Source of the DNA: Paracoccus homiensis
Lineage (GTDB): Bacteria > Pseudomonadota > Alphaproteobacteria > Rhodobacterales > Rhodobacteraceae
Assembly: GCF_900111675.1 (NCBI RefSeq)
Contig: NZ_FOHO01000021.1
Location: 1 to 47,768, forward strand
Reading direction: 5' to 3'
Length of the DNA: 47,768 bases
The position numbers and the translations under genes are program-made. This document shows positions 7,823 to 16,388 of the stretch, one piece after another. Under the pieces are notes generated by a model. It searched no databases and was not told the origin of the DNA. It was given only the letters and a program-made list of their open reading frames with translations. Each line of letters begins with the position of its first letter. The first letter of the stretch is position 1.

Positions 7823-10800
7823 TCAGTGAAAATCCCGGCTGGGGAACAGGTGTTTGGCCTGATCGCGGGGATGCATGGCACGGGGTGTCGCACGCGGCCG
7901 GGGGGCGCTGTCGGTCTTGGCGGTGGTTTGGCCGACCTCGTGATCCAGCGGATGGCCCAGATCCGACAAGCGGTCCGAGATATCCTCGATCCGGTCCGCG
8001 ATCAGATGCACGACGATCCCCTCACGCTGCAACCGCCCGGTGACACGCAACAGCCGTCCGCCCATGACCGCGCGACGGAACCGGTCAAAGATCTTGCGCC
8101 AGACAACGACATTGGACACCCCGGTTTCATCTTCCAGCGTCAGGAACACTACGCCCGATGCGGTGCCGGGACGTTGCCGGGTGATGACAAGACCGCAGAC
8201 GGTCAGGCGGTGCAGCGGCGCGTCGATCAGCGCCGCATGAGGCGTCACACCGGGCATCGAGGGACGCAAAAGCTGCATCGGATGGGCGCGCAGGCTTAGG
8301 CGTGTGGCGACGTAATCCTCGACCACCTCTTCGCCGATCTGCATCTGCGGCAAGGTCACATCGGGTTCGGCTATCGCCTCGCCATCGACAGGGTCGTTGA
8401 ACAATGGCAGCGGCGCGGCGGCGCGGATCGCCCGAACCTGCCACAGCGCGTCCCGGCGGCTGAGACCGATCCCGGCAAAGCCATCCGCCTCGGCCAGACG
8501 TTCCAGTGCGGCGGGGGCGACACCGGCACGCAGCCAGACGGATTCGGGATCGCGATACCCATTGCCGCGCGCCGCAGCGATCCAGTCGGCATCCTCTTGC
8601 CGGAACCCCTTGATCTGGCGAAATCCCAGCCGCAGCGCCAAAGCGCCATCGCCGCCGCGTTCCAGCCGGTTGTCCCACAGGCTGGCATTGACGCAGATCG
8701 GCAGCACCCGCACCTGATGTTCGCGGGCATCGCGCACGATCTGGGCCGGGGCGTAAAAGCCCATCGGCTGGCTGTTCAGCAGGGCGCAGGCAAAGATCGC
8801 CGGGTGATGCCGCTTCAGCCAGGCCGAAACATAGACCAGCAGCGCAAAGGCCGCCGCATGGCTTTCGGGAAAACCGTAATCGGCAAACCCTTCGATCTGG
8901 GAAAAGCACCTTGCCGAAACCTCGGCGGAATAGCCGTTCGCCATCATCCCGGCGACGAACTTGTCGCGATGTTCGCCGATGGTGCCCATCCTGCGGAAAC
9001 TTGCCAGCGAGCGGCGCAGCCTGTCGGCCTCTTCGGCGCTGTAGCCCGCGCCCACCTCGGCAATCTGCAATGCCTGTTCCTGAAACAGCGGCACCCCAAG
9101 CGTGCGGCGCGTCACCTGTTCCAGTTCGGGCCCGAAAGGTTCCGCCTTTTCAAGGCCCTGCCGCCGCCGAATATAGGGCTGAACCATACCGCCCTGAATG
9201 GGACCGGGACGGACGATCGCGACCTCGATCACCAGATCATAGAATTCGCGTGGCTTCATGCGGGGCAGAAAATTCATCTGCGCCCGGCTTTCCACCTGAA
9301 ACACGCCGACCGCATCGGCGACCTGAAGCATGCGATAGGTCTGGGCGTCCTCGGCGGGCACCGTCGCCAGCGACAGGTGCCGGTTCTCGTGATCCTGCAA
9401 CAGGCCAAAGGCCTTGCGGATGCAGGTCAGCATGCCCAGGCCCAGCACATCGACCTTCAGGATCTTCAGCACATCGATATCGTCCTTGTCCCATTCGATG
9501 ATGGTGCGATCCTCCATCGCGGCATTCTCGATCGGGGCCAGTTCGTCCAACCGCCCCTTGGTGATGACAAAGCCGCCGACATGCTGGCTGAGATGGCGGG
9601 GAAAGCCGATGATCTCACCGATCAGCCGCAGCGTCTGGGCCAGACGCCGATCGGCGGGATCAAGGCCCAGTTCGCGGATGCGGTCGGGATCGGGGCCGTC
9701 GCTGGAATACCCCCAGATCTGTCCCGACAGGCCCGCCGTCACATCCTGCGACAGACCCATGACCTTGCCCACCTCGCGAATGGCCGCGCGTGACCTGAAA
9801 TGAATGACCGTGGCGCACAGGCCGGCCCGGTGGCGACCATATTTGCGATAGATCCACTGGATCACTTCTTCGCGCCGTTCATGTTCGAAATCGACATCGA
9901 TATCGGGCGGCTCGCCCCGGTGGCGCGACACGAACCGCTCAAAGACCATGCCGATGGTTTCCGGCTTCACATCGGTGATGCCCAGAAGATAGCACAGGAT
10001 CGAATTGGCCGCGGACCCGCGCCCCTGACACAGGATCCCCTGCGAGCGGGCATATTGCACGATGTCATGCACGGTCAGGAAATAGGCGGGGAAATCCAGC
10101 TCCGCGACCACGGCCAGTTCCTTGGCCATCAACTGCCGCGCCCGTTCGGTGGCCCCTTGGGGATAACGGCGGGCCAGCCCTTCATGGGCCAGCCGGGTCA
10201 GCCGCGCCATGGGGGTTTCGCCCTCGGCGATTTCCTCGGGATAGCCATAGCGAAGCTGGCCCAGATCAAAGCGGCAGCGATCCGCGATATCAAGGGTGCG
10301 CCGGATCGCGGCGGGGTGATCGCGAAACATCCGCGCCATGTCGGCCGCGGGCTTCAGGCGGCGTTCGGCATTGGGCAATGCATTGCGGCCAATCTGGTCG
10401 ATGGTGCAGCCCAACCGCATGCAGGTCAGCACATCGGCCAGTTGCCTGCGGCTGGCGTGGTGCATCAGCGCATCCCCGATGGCGACCAGCGGCGCGTCCG
10501 CCTGATCCGCCAGCGCGGCGCAACGGTTGAGCCAGTCGCGATCATTGCCGTCATAGCGCGGGGCCGCGCCGGTAAAGACATGGCCGGGGTAACGTTGCGC
10601 GACCCGCGCGATATCGCGCAGCGCCGTGGGACATTCCGGGGGCATCGCAATCAGGATCATGCCCTCGCATCCTGACAGCAGATCGGCCAGATCCAGATGG
10701 CATTCCCCCTTGCCCGCGCGTCGCTTGCCCCGGGTCAGCAGCCGCGTCAGCCGCTGATAGGCCAGAACATCGGTCGGCAATGCGATCCAGTGAACGGTGC

Positions 10801-11173
10801 TGTCGCGCAGAACCAGCCGGCAGCCGACGATCAACCGGGGCAGGCGTGGCGCCATGGGCCGGGGGATGTCCTGCGCCGTGCCGATCGCCTGCCGCGAACA
10901 GCTGTCGATCCGGTGCTGCGACCGGATGCGGATGCTGTCGTCAACCTCGTCTTGCAGGATTTGCAGCGCGCGATAGGCCCGCACCACCCCGGCCAGCGAA
11001 TTGCGGTCGGTGATGGCGATGGCGGCCAGGCCAAGTTCGGCCGCGCGGGTCACGAATTCCTCGGGATGCGCGGCCCCGGTCAGGAAGGTGAAATTGGTGG
11101 TGACGCACAGCTCGGCATAATCCGGGACGGATGCCGGCACGGTGTGGCCTGATCCGGGGGCGGCAAAGCTCAT
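7823..11173 (-). CDS. dnaE2: Error-prone DNA polymerase III alpha subunit DnaE2 (ImuC)
   Basis: DnaE2 is the catalytic polymerase of the SOS-induced ImuABC translesion mutasome. The protein is 1116 residues from the ATG at 11173, whose ATGA overlap with the imuB stop signals translational coupling. An N-terminal PHP domain (about 15-250) begins YAELCVTTNFTFLTGAAHPEE. The C-family polymerase active site motif PDIDVDF, with two catalytic Asp, lies near residue 420. GQGRGSAANS lies before it, and GFVITKGRLDELAPIE follows in the palm/fingers. A tandem HhH and OB fold end the protein (VVFLTLEDETGVSNVVVW). It is the last gene of imuA-imuB-dnaE2. The full length argues for function. Confidence 0.95.
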   Translation of the reverse strand: MSFAAPGSGHTVPASVPDYAELCVTTNFTFLTGAAHPEEFVTRAAELGLAAIAITDRNSLAGVVRAYRALQILQDEVDDSIRIRSQHRIDSCSRQAIGTAQDIPRPMAPRLPRLIVGCRLVLRDSTVHWIALPTDVLAYQRLTRLLTRGKRRAGKGECHLDLADLLSGCEGMILIAMPPECPTALRDIARVAQRYPGHVFTGAAPRYDGNDRDWLNRCAALADQADAPLVAIGDALMHHASRRQLADVLTCMRLGCTIDQIGRNALPNAERRLKPAADMARMFRDHPAAIRRTLDIADRCRFDLGQLRYGYPEEIAEGETPMARLTRLAHEGLARRYPQGATERARQLMAKELAVVAELDFPAYFLTVHDIVQYARSQGILCQGRGSAANSILCYLLGITDVKPETIGMVFERFVSRHRGEPPDIDVDFEHERREEVIQWIYRKYGRHRAGLCATVIHFRSRAAIREVGKVMGLSQDVTAGLSGQIWGYSSDGPDPDRIRELGLDPADRRLAQTLRLIGEIIGFPRHLSQHVGGFVITKGRLDELAPIENAAMEDRTIIEWDKDDIDVLKILKVDVLGLGMLTCIRKAFGLLQDHENRHLSLATVPAEDAQTYRMLQVADAVGVFQVESRAQMNFLPRMKPREFYDLVIEVAIVRPGPIQGGMVQPYIRRRQGLEKAEPFGPELEQVTRRTLGVPLFQEQALQIAEVGAGYSAEEADRLRRSLASFRRMGTIGEHRDKFVAGMMANGYSAEVSARCFSQIEGFADYGFPESHAAAFALLVYVSAWLKRHHPAIFACALLNSQPMGFYAPAQIVRDAREHQVRVLPICVNASLWDNRLERGGDGALALRLGFRQIKGFRQEDADWIAAARGNGYRDPESVWLRAGVAPAALERLAEADGFAGIGLSRRDALWQVRAIRAAAPLPLFNDPVDGEAIAEPDVTLPQMQIGEEVVEDYVATRLSLRAHPMQLLRPSMPGVTPHAALIDAPLHRLTVCGLVITRQRPGTASGVVFLTLEDETGVSNVVVWRKIFDRFRRAVMGGRLLRVTGRLQREGIVVHLIADRIEDISDRLSDLGHPLDHEVGQTTAKTDSAPRPRATPRAMHPRDQAKHLFPSRDFH

Positions 11174-12624
11174 GCGAATTCCCCCTGCACGAACCAGCCG
11201 GGATTCTGCGGCGTATGGAACATCCACAGCCGCCGCCCCTGAAGGGTTTCGACCCGCCAGTAATCACGCAGCCCGCTGCGCCAGCCGGGATCGTCCAGCC
11301 ACCATTCCGGCGCAATCCGTTCCGGCCCGGTCGCCCGCCCCGTTTGCAATGCCATTCGACGCCAGCGGAAATATTCGGGCGGACGGTTGCCGGTGGCGAT
11401 CACCGGTTCGGGCGGAAACAGCACGACAGGGCGCGGATTCGGACTGACCCAGCCGCCATATGCCTGCGAATAGGCGGTTGGCGCGATAAGGAAGGCGCGT
11501 TCGGGGATATGGCTTTCGGCGGGCAGGAACCGCTGCACATGTTCCAGCCCGATCCGGGTGCCGATGCGGGTGATCAGATCGTCCATCCGTCCCTGATCAT
11601 GGCCGCCCGCATGGGTGATCTGTTCGACCGGCAAAGGCTCGACCCGCACGGCCTCCAGCCGGATCTGGTCGATGCCAAAGCCCGCATCGACCTGTGAGAC
11701 CCCCCGCTGAAACAGCGGCAGGATCCGGTCGGGATCGCGCATCGGCCGGGCCAGTCGCAGTTCCACCTGCTGCGCCTGACTATCCACACGCCGCAATGTC
11801 AGGCACAGAACCCGCGCCCCGGCCTGCTGCGCCCGCAGCTTGTCGCACAGCCCGATCAGCAAGCGTTCGGCGGCGTTCATCACATCGCTTTCCAGCCCGA
11901 TCGGGTCGGGCAAGGTAAGGCGCAACCCGTAATGCGGCGGCTCGGCAGCCGGGCTGATCTGTTCGGGCTGATCCCCCAGCGCCTGATCCAGCCGCATCAG
12001 CAGGCCCCGCCCGAAACGGCGGGCAAGGGGGGCGCGCGGCGTCGCGGCAAGCTGCCCGATGCTGCGCAGGCCCATCCGTTGCAATCCGCTGACCACCCCC
12101 TGATCCAGCCGCAGCGCCGCCACCGGCAGATCGGTCAGCGCGGCATCGGGGCCGTAATGGGCCCGCGCCCAGGCCGCGCCACGGGTGTCGCCGCACCCGA
12201 TCCGCACTGACAGGCCGGCACGCGACAGCCGCTGACGGATCGCGCCCAGCATCGGCCCCTCGCCCCCGAACAGATGGGCCGAGCCGGTGATGTCCAGAAC
12301 CAGCCCGTCGCGCCCCTCGATCCCCACCCAGGGACACCAGCGCGTCGCCCAACGGCGCAGACCGCCCAGAAACCGTGCTTCTTGATCAAGGCTGGCGGGC
12401 TGGCTGACCAGATCGGGGCAAAAGGCCCGCGCGTCGGCAAAGCTCATCCCGCGATACAGGCCCTGCCCTTCGGCGATGTCATTCAGGCAGTGCAGGCGGC
12501 TGGCATTCTTTTCGACAACCGTCAGGACAAAGGGGCGATCAGTCGGACGCGCCCTGAGAACCCGGTCCGTGGCCAGACGGGGAAACCACAGCGATACGAC
12601 GCGCTTCTGCATCCCATCGAACAT
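11170..12624 (-). CDS. imuB: ImuB, Y-family DNA polymerase-like protein
   Basis: ImuB is a catalytically dead Y-family polymerase homologue that bridges DnaE2, ImuA and the beta clamp during SOS mutagenesis. The protein is 484 residues when started at MFDGMQKRVVSLWFPR (12624). An ATG 12 bases further in (12612) is equally possible. The palm/fingers region is recognisable (FVLTVVEKNASRLHCLNDIAEGQGL, SFADARAFCPDL, WVGIEGRDGLVLDITGSAHLFGGE). Two helix-hairpin-helix-like segments (LQRMGLRSIGQLAATPRAPLARRFG) follow, then the long C-terminal ImuB-specific part. It sits 85 bases beyond the start of the imuA 3' end, that is, it overlaps imuA, and it overlaps dnaE2 by 4 bp. Confidence 0.92.
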   Translation of the reverse strand: MFDGMQKRVVSLWFPRLATDRVLRARPTDRPFVLTVVEKNASRLHCLNDIAEGQGLYRGMSFADARAFCPDLVSQPASLDQEARFLGGLRRWATRWCPWVGIEGRDGLVLDITGSAHLFGGEGPMLGAIRQRLSRAGLSVRIGCGDTRGAAWARAHYGPDAALTDLPVAALRLDQGVVSGLQRMGLRSIGQLAATPRAPLARRFGRGLLMRLDQALGDQPEQISPAAEPPHYGLRLTLPDPIGLESDVMNAAERLLIGLCDKLRAQQAGARVLCLTLRRVDSQAQQVELRLARPMRDPDRILPLFQRGVSQVDAGFGIDQIRLEAVRVEPLPVEQITHAGGHDQGRMDDLITRIGTRIGLEHVQRFLPAESHIPERAFLIAPTAYSQAYGGWVSPNPRPVVLFPPEPVIATGNRPPEYFRWRRMALQTGRATGPERIAPEWWLDDPGWRSGLRDYWRVETLQGRRLWMFHTPQNPGWFVQGEFA

Positions 12625-13108
12625 GCCAAGTCCCAAGTGTTCCTGATTTGTTCTTAATAAGCTTCCATCGCTGCAGAGTCGAGTCATCCGGATCAAAGAC
12701 CGGCGCACAATGCCAGCGCGTCTCGGCGGCGTTGCTGCCCATGCCCTCGGGGGTCAGGCACAATCCGGTCGTCCCGCCCGCCTGCGCAGCCAGTTGCAAG
12801 CGCCGCCCGATCGTCAGGCCAAGCGGGGCGGTGATTTCGGCCACGACACAGCGCAGGCTGCCATCGCGCAGCGCCTCTTCCGTGACGGCCAGCGTTTCGG
12901 TCTGATCCCTGGTCATCGCCATCAGCAGCCGCGCCGGGTCGAACCCGTCAAACCCCAAAGGGTTCAACTGTCCGGTTTGCCAGCGTTCGCGCACCCAAAG
13001 CAGATCGGCCCCGCTTTCCTGCGCCCCCCGCAAGGCAAAGCTGACCGCCGCCGGGCCCGACACCTCGTGCATGCGGGCCGGACGCAGGGGGTAGGCGGTG
13101 ATCGGCAT
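12539..13108 (-). CDS. imuA: ImuA family protein
   Basis: First gene of the ImuABC mutasome cassette. ImuA is a RecA/SulA-like protein that modulates the mutasome in alphaproteobacteria. The protein is 189 residues from MPITAYPLRPARMHEVSG (13108), chosen because AGGA lies about 9 bases upstream; an in-frame ATG at 13126 would add six residues. Recognisable features are HEVSGPAAVSFALRGA, the hydrophobic strand GADLLWVRERW and RLLMAMTRDQTETLAVTEEALRDGSLRCVVAEI. The last 86 bases overlap imuB in another frame. Upstream are closely spaced GAAC half-sites that may bind LexA. Confidence 0.88.
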   Translation of the reverse strand: MPITAYPLRPARMHEVSGPAAVSFALRGAQESGADLLWVRERWQTGQLNPLGFDGFDPARLLMAMTRDQTETLAVTEEALRDGSLRCVVAEITAPLGLTIGRRLQLAAQAGGTTGLCLTPEGMGSNAAETRWHCAPVFDPDDSTLQRWKLIKNKSGTLGTWHVRWDAEARRIAVVSPSGHGPGSQGASD

Positions 13109-13134
13109 ATGCGGCGTTCCTACCATATCGTGAC

Positions 13135-13148
13135 GTTCCGGTCCGTTC
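13135..13148 (-). promoter_or_regulatory. Candidate degenerate LexA box upstream of imuA
   Basis: On the minus strand two direct GAAC half-sites occur here (GAACGGACCGGAAC) with 6 bp between them. The established alphaproteobacterial LexA box is GAAC-N7-GAAC, so this one is one base short. A third GTTC/GAAC copy lies at 13116-13119. Position 27 bp upstream of imuA fits SOS control, but the spacing makes the assignment tentative. Confidence 0.35.
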
Positions 13149-13168
13149 CGTCAGCGCCGGGATGGCAT

Positions 13169-13197
13169 GACGGGCCGGGGACGCGCCCCGGCCCGTC
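13169..13197 (-). terminator. Hairpin downstream of the aldehyde dehydrogenase gene
   Basis: A 12-bp perfect inverted repeat (GACGGGCCGGGG / CCCCGGCCCGTC) with a 5-nt loop lies 10 bp after the aldehyde dehydrogenase stop. There is no U-run on the minus strand, so termination is probable by position but not proven by sequence. Confidence 0.5.
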
Positions 13198-13206
13198 GGT
13201 GATCAA

Positions 13207-14658
13207 TCAGGCGTCGCGGTCCCAGCCGCTGATTTCCTTCGAGTCCATGAACTCTTCCAGACCCATCACGCCGCCCTCGCGGGCACGGCCCGACATCTTG
13301 ACCCCGCCAAAGGCCGAGCCCGCGCCGCGCGACATGCCATTGGTTTCGACCATGCCCGAACGCAGCTGCCGGGCCACGCGATTGCGCCGCGCCCCGTCCT
13401 GCGTCTGGACATAATTGGTCAGGCCGTAAGGCGTGTCATTGGCGATGCGGATCGCCTCTTCCTCGGTATCGAAGGGGATGATCGACAGCACCGGGCCAAA
13501 GATTTCCTGCTGCGCGATGGTCATGTCATTGCTGACATCGGCAAAGACCGTCGGGCGCACGAAATAGCCGCGATTGACGCCTTCGGGCAGGCCGGTGCCC
13601 CCCGCGACCAGCCGCGCGCCTTCGTCGATGCCCTTCTGGATCAGATCCTGGATCTTTTCCCACTGACCCTTGCTGACCACCGGCCCGATATGGCTGCCCG
13701 GCTGATGCGCCGAGGCGACACCGGTTTCGTTGGCGACCTTCGCCGCCGTTTCGACCGCCTTGTCATAGACCGAGCGTTCGACCAGCATCCGCGTGGGCGC
13801 GTTGCAGGATTGGCCGCTGTTGTAAAAGCAATGCGCCGCGCCACGGATCACGGCCTTGTCGTCGGCATCGGCAAAGATCACGTTCGCCCCCTTGCCGCCC
13901 AGTTCCAGCGCAACCTTTTTCAGGCTGTCTGCCGCCGCCTTGGTGATCGCGATCCCTGCCCGGGTCGAGCCGGTAAAGCTGATCATCTCGACATCCTGAT
14001 GCGTCGACAGCTGGGTGCCGACACCGACGCCATCGCCATTCACAAGGTTGAAGACGCCCTTGGGCAGCCCGGCCTCGTCGATGATCTCGGCAAACAGCAT
14101 CGAGCTGAGCGGCGCGATCTCGCTGGGTTTCAGCACGCAGGTATTGCCGGCCAGCAGCGCCGGGATCACCTTCAGCGTGACCTGATTCATCGGCCAGTTC
14201 CACGGCGTGATCAGCCCCACGACGCCGATCGGTTCCCACGCGGTCATGCTGTTGGGCGCGTGATCGCCAAGCGGACGCAGGAATTCGAAATTCTTGAAGG
14301 CGCGGATGAAGTTCTTGATATGGCCCGCGCCCGCACCGACCTGATCTTCCTGCGACATGTCCTGGGGCGCGCCCATTTCATGACTGATGGCCCAGGCCAT
14401 GTCCTTGGCCCGCGCCTTGTAGATCTCGAACACGCGCTCGATATGGGCCAGACGTTCGGCCGGGGGGGTGGCGGACCATGCCGGAAAGGCCCGCTTGGCG
14501 GCGGCAACGGCGGCGTCGGTATCGGCCTGATCCCCGATCGAGATCACGGCCACGGCCTCTTCGGTCGAGGGGTCCGTGACCTCAAGATCGCGCGCGGCGG
14601 CAGGTTCGACCCATGCCCCGTCGATATAGAATTTGCGCTTGTCCAACAGCGTGCTCAT
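13207..14658 (-). CDS. NAD(P)-dependent aldehyde dehydrogenase
   Basis: This 483-residue enzyme oxidises an aldehyde to the acid through a covalent thioester. The start at 14658 follows AGGAGG and gives MSTLLDKRKFYIDGAWVEP; longer in-frame starts lack such a site. Motifs are in family order: GLITPWNWPMNQVTLKV (cofactor), FTGSTRAGIAI (NAD loop), LELGGKGANV with general base Glu, GQSCNAPTRMLVE with the nucleophile Cys, and EIFGPVLSIIPF. Residue NAPTR after the Cys is common in ALDHs of the broad-specificity group. The substrate is not predictable. It is divergent from a peroxiredoxin gene over 175 bp, which suggests a role in handling oxidative or reactive-aldehyde stress; this is inference. 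Confidence 0.9.
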   Translation of the reverse strand: MSTLLDKRKFYIDGAWVEPAAARDLEVTDPSTEEAVAVISIGDQADTDAAVAAAKRAFPAWSATPPAERLAHIERVFEIYKARAKDMAWAISHEMGAPQDMSQEDQVGAGAGHIKNFIRAFKNFEFLRPLGDHAPNSMTAWEPIGVVGLITPWNWPMNQVTLKVIPALLAGNTCVLKPSEIAPLSSMLFAEIIDEAGLPKGVFNLVNGDGVGVGTQLSTHQDVEMISFTGSTRAGIAITKAAADSLKKVALELGGKGANVIFADADDKAVIRGAAHCFYNSGQSCNAPTRMLVERSVYDKAVETAAKVANETGVASAHQPGSHIGPVVSKGQWEKIQDLIQKGIDEGARLVAGGTGLPEGVNRGYFVRPTVFADVSNDMTIAQQEIFGPVLSIIPFDTEEEAIRIANDTPYGLTNYVQTQDGARRNRVARQLRSGMVETNGMSRGAGSAFGGVKMSGRAREGGVMGLEEFMDSKEISGWDRDA

Positions 14659-14732
14659 CGCAGCCTCCTGAATTTCATTTGCCATGAAGGTGGCACCGGC
14701 TTGCGCCCTGTGCAAGTGCGCCGCTTGATCGG

Positions 14733-14748
14733 ATCGTGCAAAGCCTTG
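14733..14748 (+). promoter_or_regulatory. 16-bp motif shared with the azoR promoter region
   Basis: GATCGTGCAAAGCCTT here matches GATTGTGCAAAGCCTT at 24006-24021 in 15 of 16 positions. Both copies lie in divergent intergenic regions ahead of redox genes (peroxiredoxin, azoreductase). It may be a binding site of a common regulator such as the LysR protein encoded at 23113-23958. Function is inferred only. Confidence 0.35.
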
Positions 14749-14833
14749 GCGGATTGCCGCGTCCGCGCGGGCTGGCAATTGCCGCGCCGCCGCCTATGTT
14801 GTGGGCAACGCAGCTAAACGGAAAGGATGATCC

Positions 14834-15487
14834 ATGGCTTTGCGCATCAATGACATCGCCCCCGACTTCACCGCCGACTCGACCGAGGGCGAGATCCGCT
14901 TTCACGACTGGCTGGGCGACAGCTATGCCATCCTGTTCAGCCATCCGCGCGATTTCACGCCGGTCTGCACCACCGAATTCGGCGCCGTCGCGCAGCTGGC
15001 CCCGGAATTCGAAGCCCGCAACACCAAGGTTCTGGGCATCTCGGTCGACTCGGTCGAGGATCACAAGAAATGGAAAAGCGACATCTCGCAGGTGGCCGGC
15101 ACGCCCGCAAATTTCGCGATCATCGACGACACCTCGCTGACCGTCGCCAAGGCCTATGACATGCTGCCGGCGGATGCCTATCTGCCCGATGGCCGCACGC
15201 CCGCCGATTCCGCGACCGTGCGCAGCGTCTTCATCATCGGCCCCGACAAGAAGGTCCGCCTGATGATGACCTACCCGATGTCGATCGGGCGCAATTTCGC
15301 CGAGATCCTGCGTGCGCTGGATGCCGTGATCAAGACCGATGGCGTCCCCATCGCGACGCCCGCGAACTGGGTTCCGGGTCAGGACGTGATCGTCGCCCTG
15401 TCGCTGGACGACAAGGCCGCCGAGGAAAAATACGGCCCGCTGGATATCCGCCTGCCCTATCTGCGCTTTGCCAAAGATCCGGCCTGA
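14834..15487 (+). CDS. 1-Cys peroxiredoxin (Prx6 family)
   Basis: This 217-residue thiol peroxidase should reduce hydrogen peroxide, alkyl and lipid hydroperoxides in the cytosol. The peroxidatic Cys45 is in the Prx6 motif DFTPVCTTE, with FSHPRDF just before it. A second family block is SVDSVEDHKKWKSDI. The C-terminal half has the long Prx6 extension (YPMSIGRNFAEILRALDAV, ANWVPGQDVIV), and no resolving Cys is seen, as in 1-Cys enzymes. AAAGGATG precedes the ATG. It is divergent from the aldehyde dehydrogenase and followed after 6 bp by the MptE-like gene, although functional linkage with that gene is unlikely. Confidence 0.93.
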   Translation: MALRINDIAPDFTADSTEGEIRFHDWLGDSYAILFSHPRDFTPVCTTEFGAVAQLAPEFEARNTKVLGISVDSVEDHKKWKSDISQVAGTPANFAIIDDTSLTVAKAYDMLPADAYLPDGRTPADSATVRSVFIIGPDKKVRLMMTYPMSIGRNFAEILRALDAVIKTDGVPIATPANWVPGQDVIVALSLDDKAAEEKYGPLDIRLPYLRFAKDPA

Positions 15488-15493
15488 TCGGGC

Positions 15494-16378
15494 ATGACAC
15501 GCTCGGACCGGCCGTTCAGCCGCAAACTGGTGCGCCTTGGCTTTCAGATACTGGGGCGCGACCGGGCACATCGGCAGGATCTGTGGCCGGGCCTTGCCAT
15601 CGACAAACCCTCCGGCCGCGTCACATGGCGCGGCCGGGCGCTGTTTCAGGCGGTTCCCGCGCAGGCCATCATCCCGCGCGACCTGCCGCTGATCGCCGTC
15701 GTCGGATCGGGGCCGTCGCTGAAAGGGCAGAAGATTTCCGCCCTGGGCGATGACGCCGCGATCCTGTGCAACGGCGCCGCCAGCCTTGCCGACAGGATCC
15801 GCCCGCTGGCCGTCGCCGTCGAGGATGAGCGTTTCGTCTTTCGCCATCACGCCATGCTGGCCGCGTTGCCTTGGGATATCCCGCTGCTGCTGTCGGCGGC
15901 CGCGATCCGCGCCTGGGCCGAGCGCGACCCAAGGCCCCTGCAGGACCGCCGCATCGCGCTGATCGACAACCTGCAAAAACCCATCGGCCTGCCGCGCCGC
16001 GCGATCAGCCATCCCGACCTGCGCCAGATCCTGATGCGCGGTCAGCGCGGCGCATTTTCGGTCGCGCCGGACGATGGCGTCGTCATTACCGGGACGGTCG
16101 CCTTCACCGCGCTGCAATTCGCGATGGCGGCCACGCCACGCCGCATCCTGCTGGCCGGGATCGACCTTTCGAACGATGATCAACCCCGGTTCTACGAAGG
16201 TCAGGACCGCGCCGCCTCGGGCCTGTCGGATGGCCTGCCCCGGATTCTGGATGGCTTTGCACTGGTACGGGACAACGCCGAAAAACGCGGCATCGAGCTG
16301 AGCTGCGCATCACCGGTATCCGCGTTGCGACAGATCGGCTATCGTCTTGACCCCATGCTTGAAGCCTTCGGAAAATAA
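15494..16378 (+). CDS. MptE-like / DUF115-type protein, possible glycan-related
   Basis: The 294-residue protein has a Rossmann-like core with LIAVVGSGPSLKGQ at about residue 70 and AILCNGAASLADR shortly after. This GxGPSLK signature is shared by the 6-hydroxymethylpterin pyrophosphokinase MptE-like (DUF115) family and, more distantly, by bacterial sialyltransferases of the Cst type. A later segment ILLAGIDLSNDDQPRFYEG fits the same fold, where a D-containing strand ends the sheet. No signal peptide is present. The following gene is a GT8 glycosyltransferase 10 bp away, so a role in surface glycan assembly is more attractive than pterin synthesis, but this is inference from context. The exact substrate is unknown. 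Confidence 0.6.
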   Translation: MTRSDRPFSRKLVRLGFQILGRDRAHRQDLWPGLAIDKPSGRVTWRGRALFQAVPAQAIIPRDLPLIAVVGSGPSLKGQKISALGDDAAILCNGAASLADRIRPLAVAVEDERFVFRHHAMLAALPWDIPLLLSAAAIRAWAERDPRPLQDRRIALIDNLQKPIGLPRRAISHPDLRQILMRGQRGAFSVAPDDGVVITGTVAFTALQFAMAATPRRILLAGIDLSNDDQPRFYEGQDRAASGLSDGLPRILDGFALVRDNAEKRGIELSCASPVSALRQIGYRLDPMLEAFGK

Positions 16379-16388
16379 GTCCCCGACC

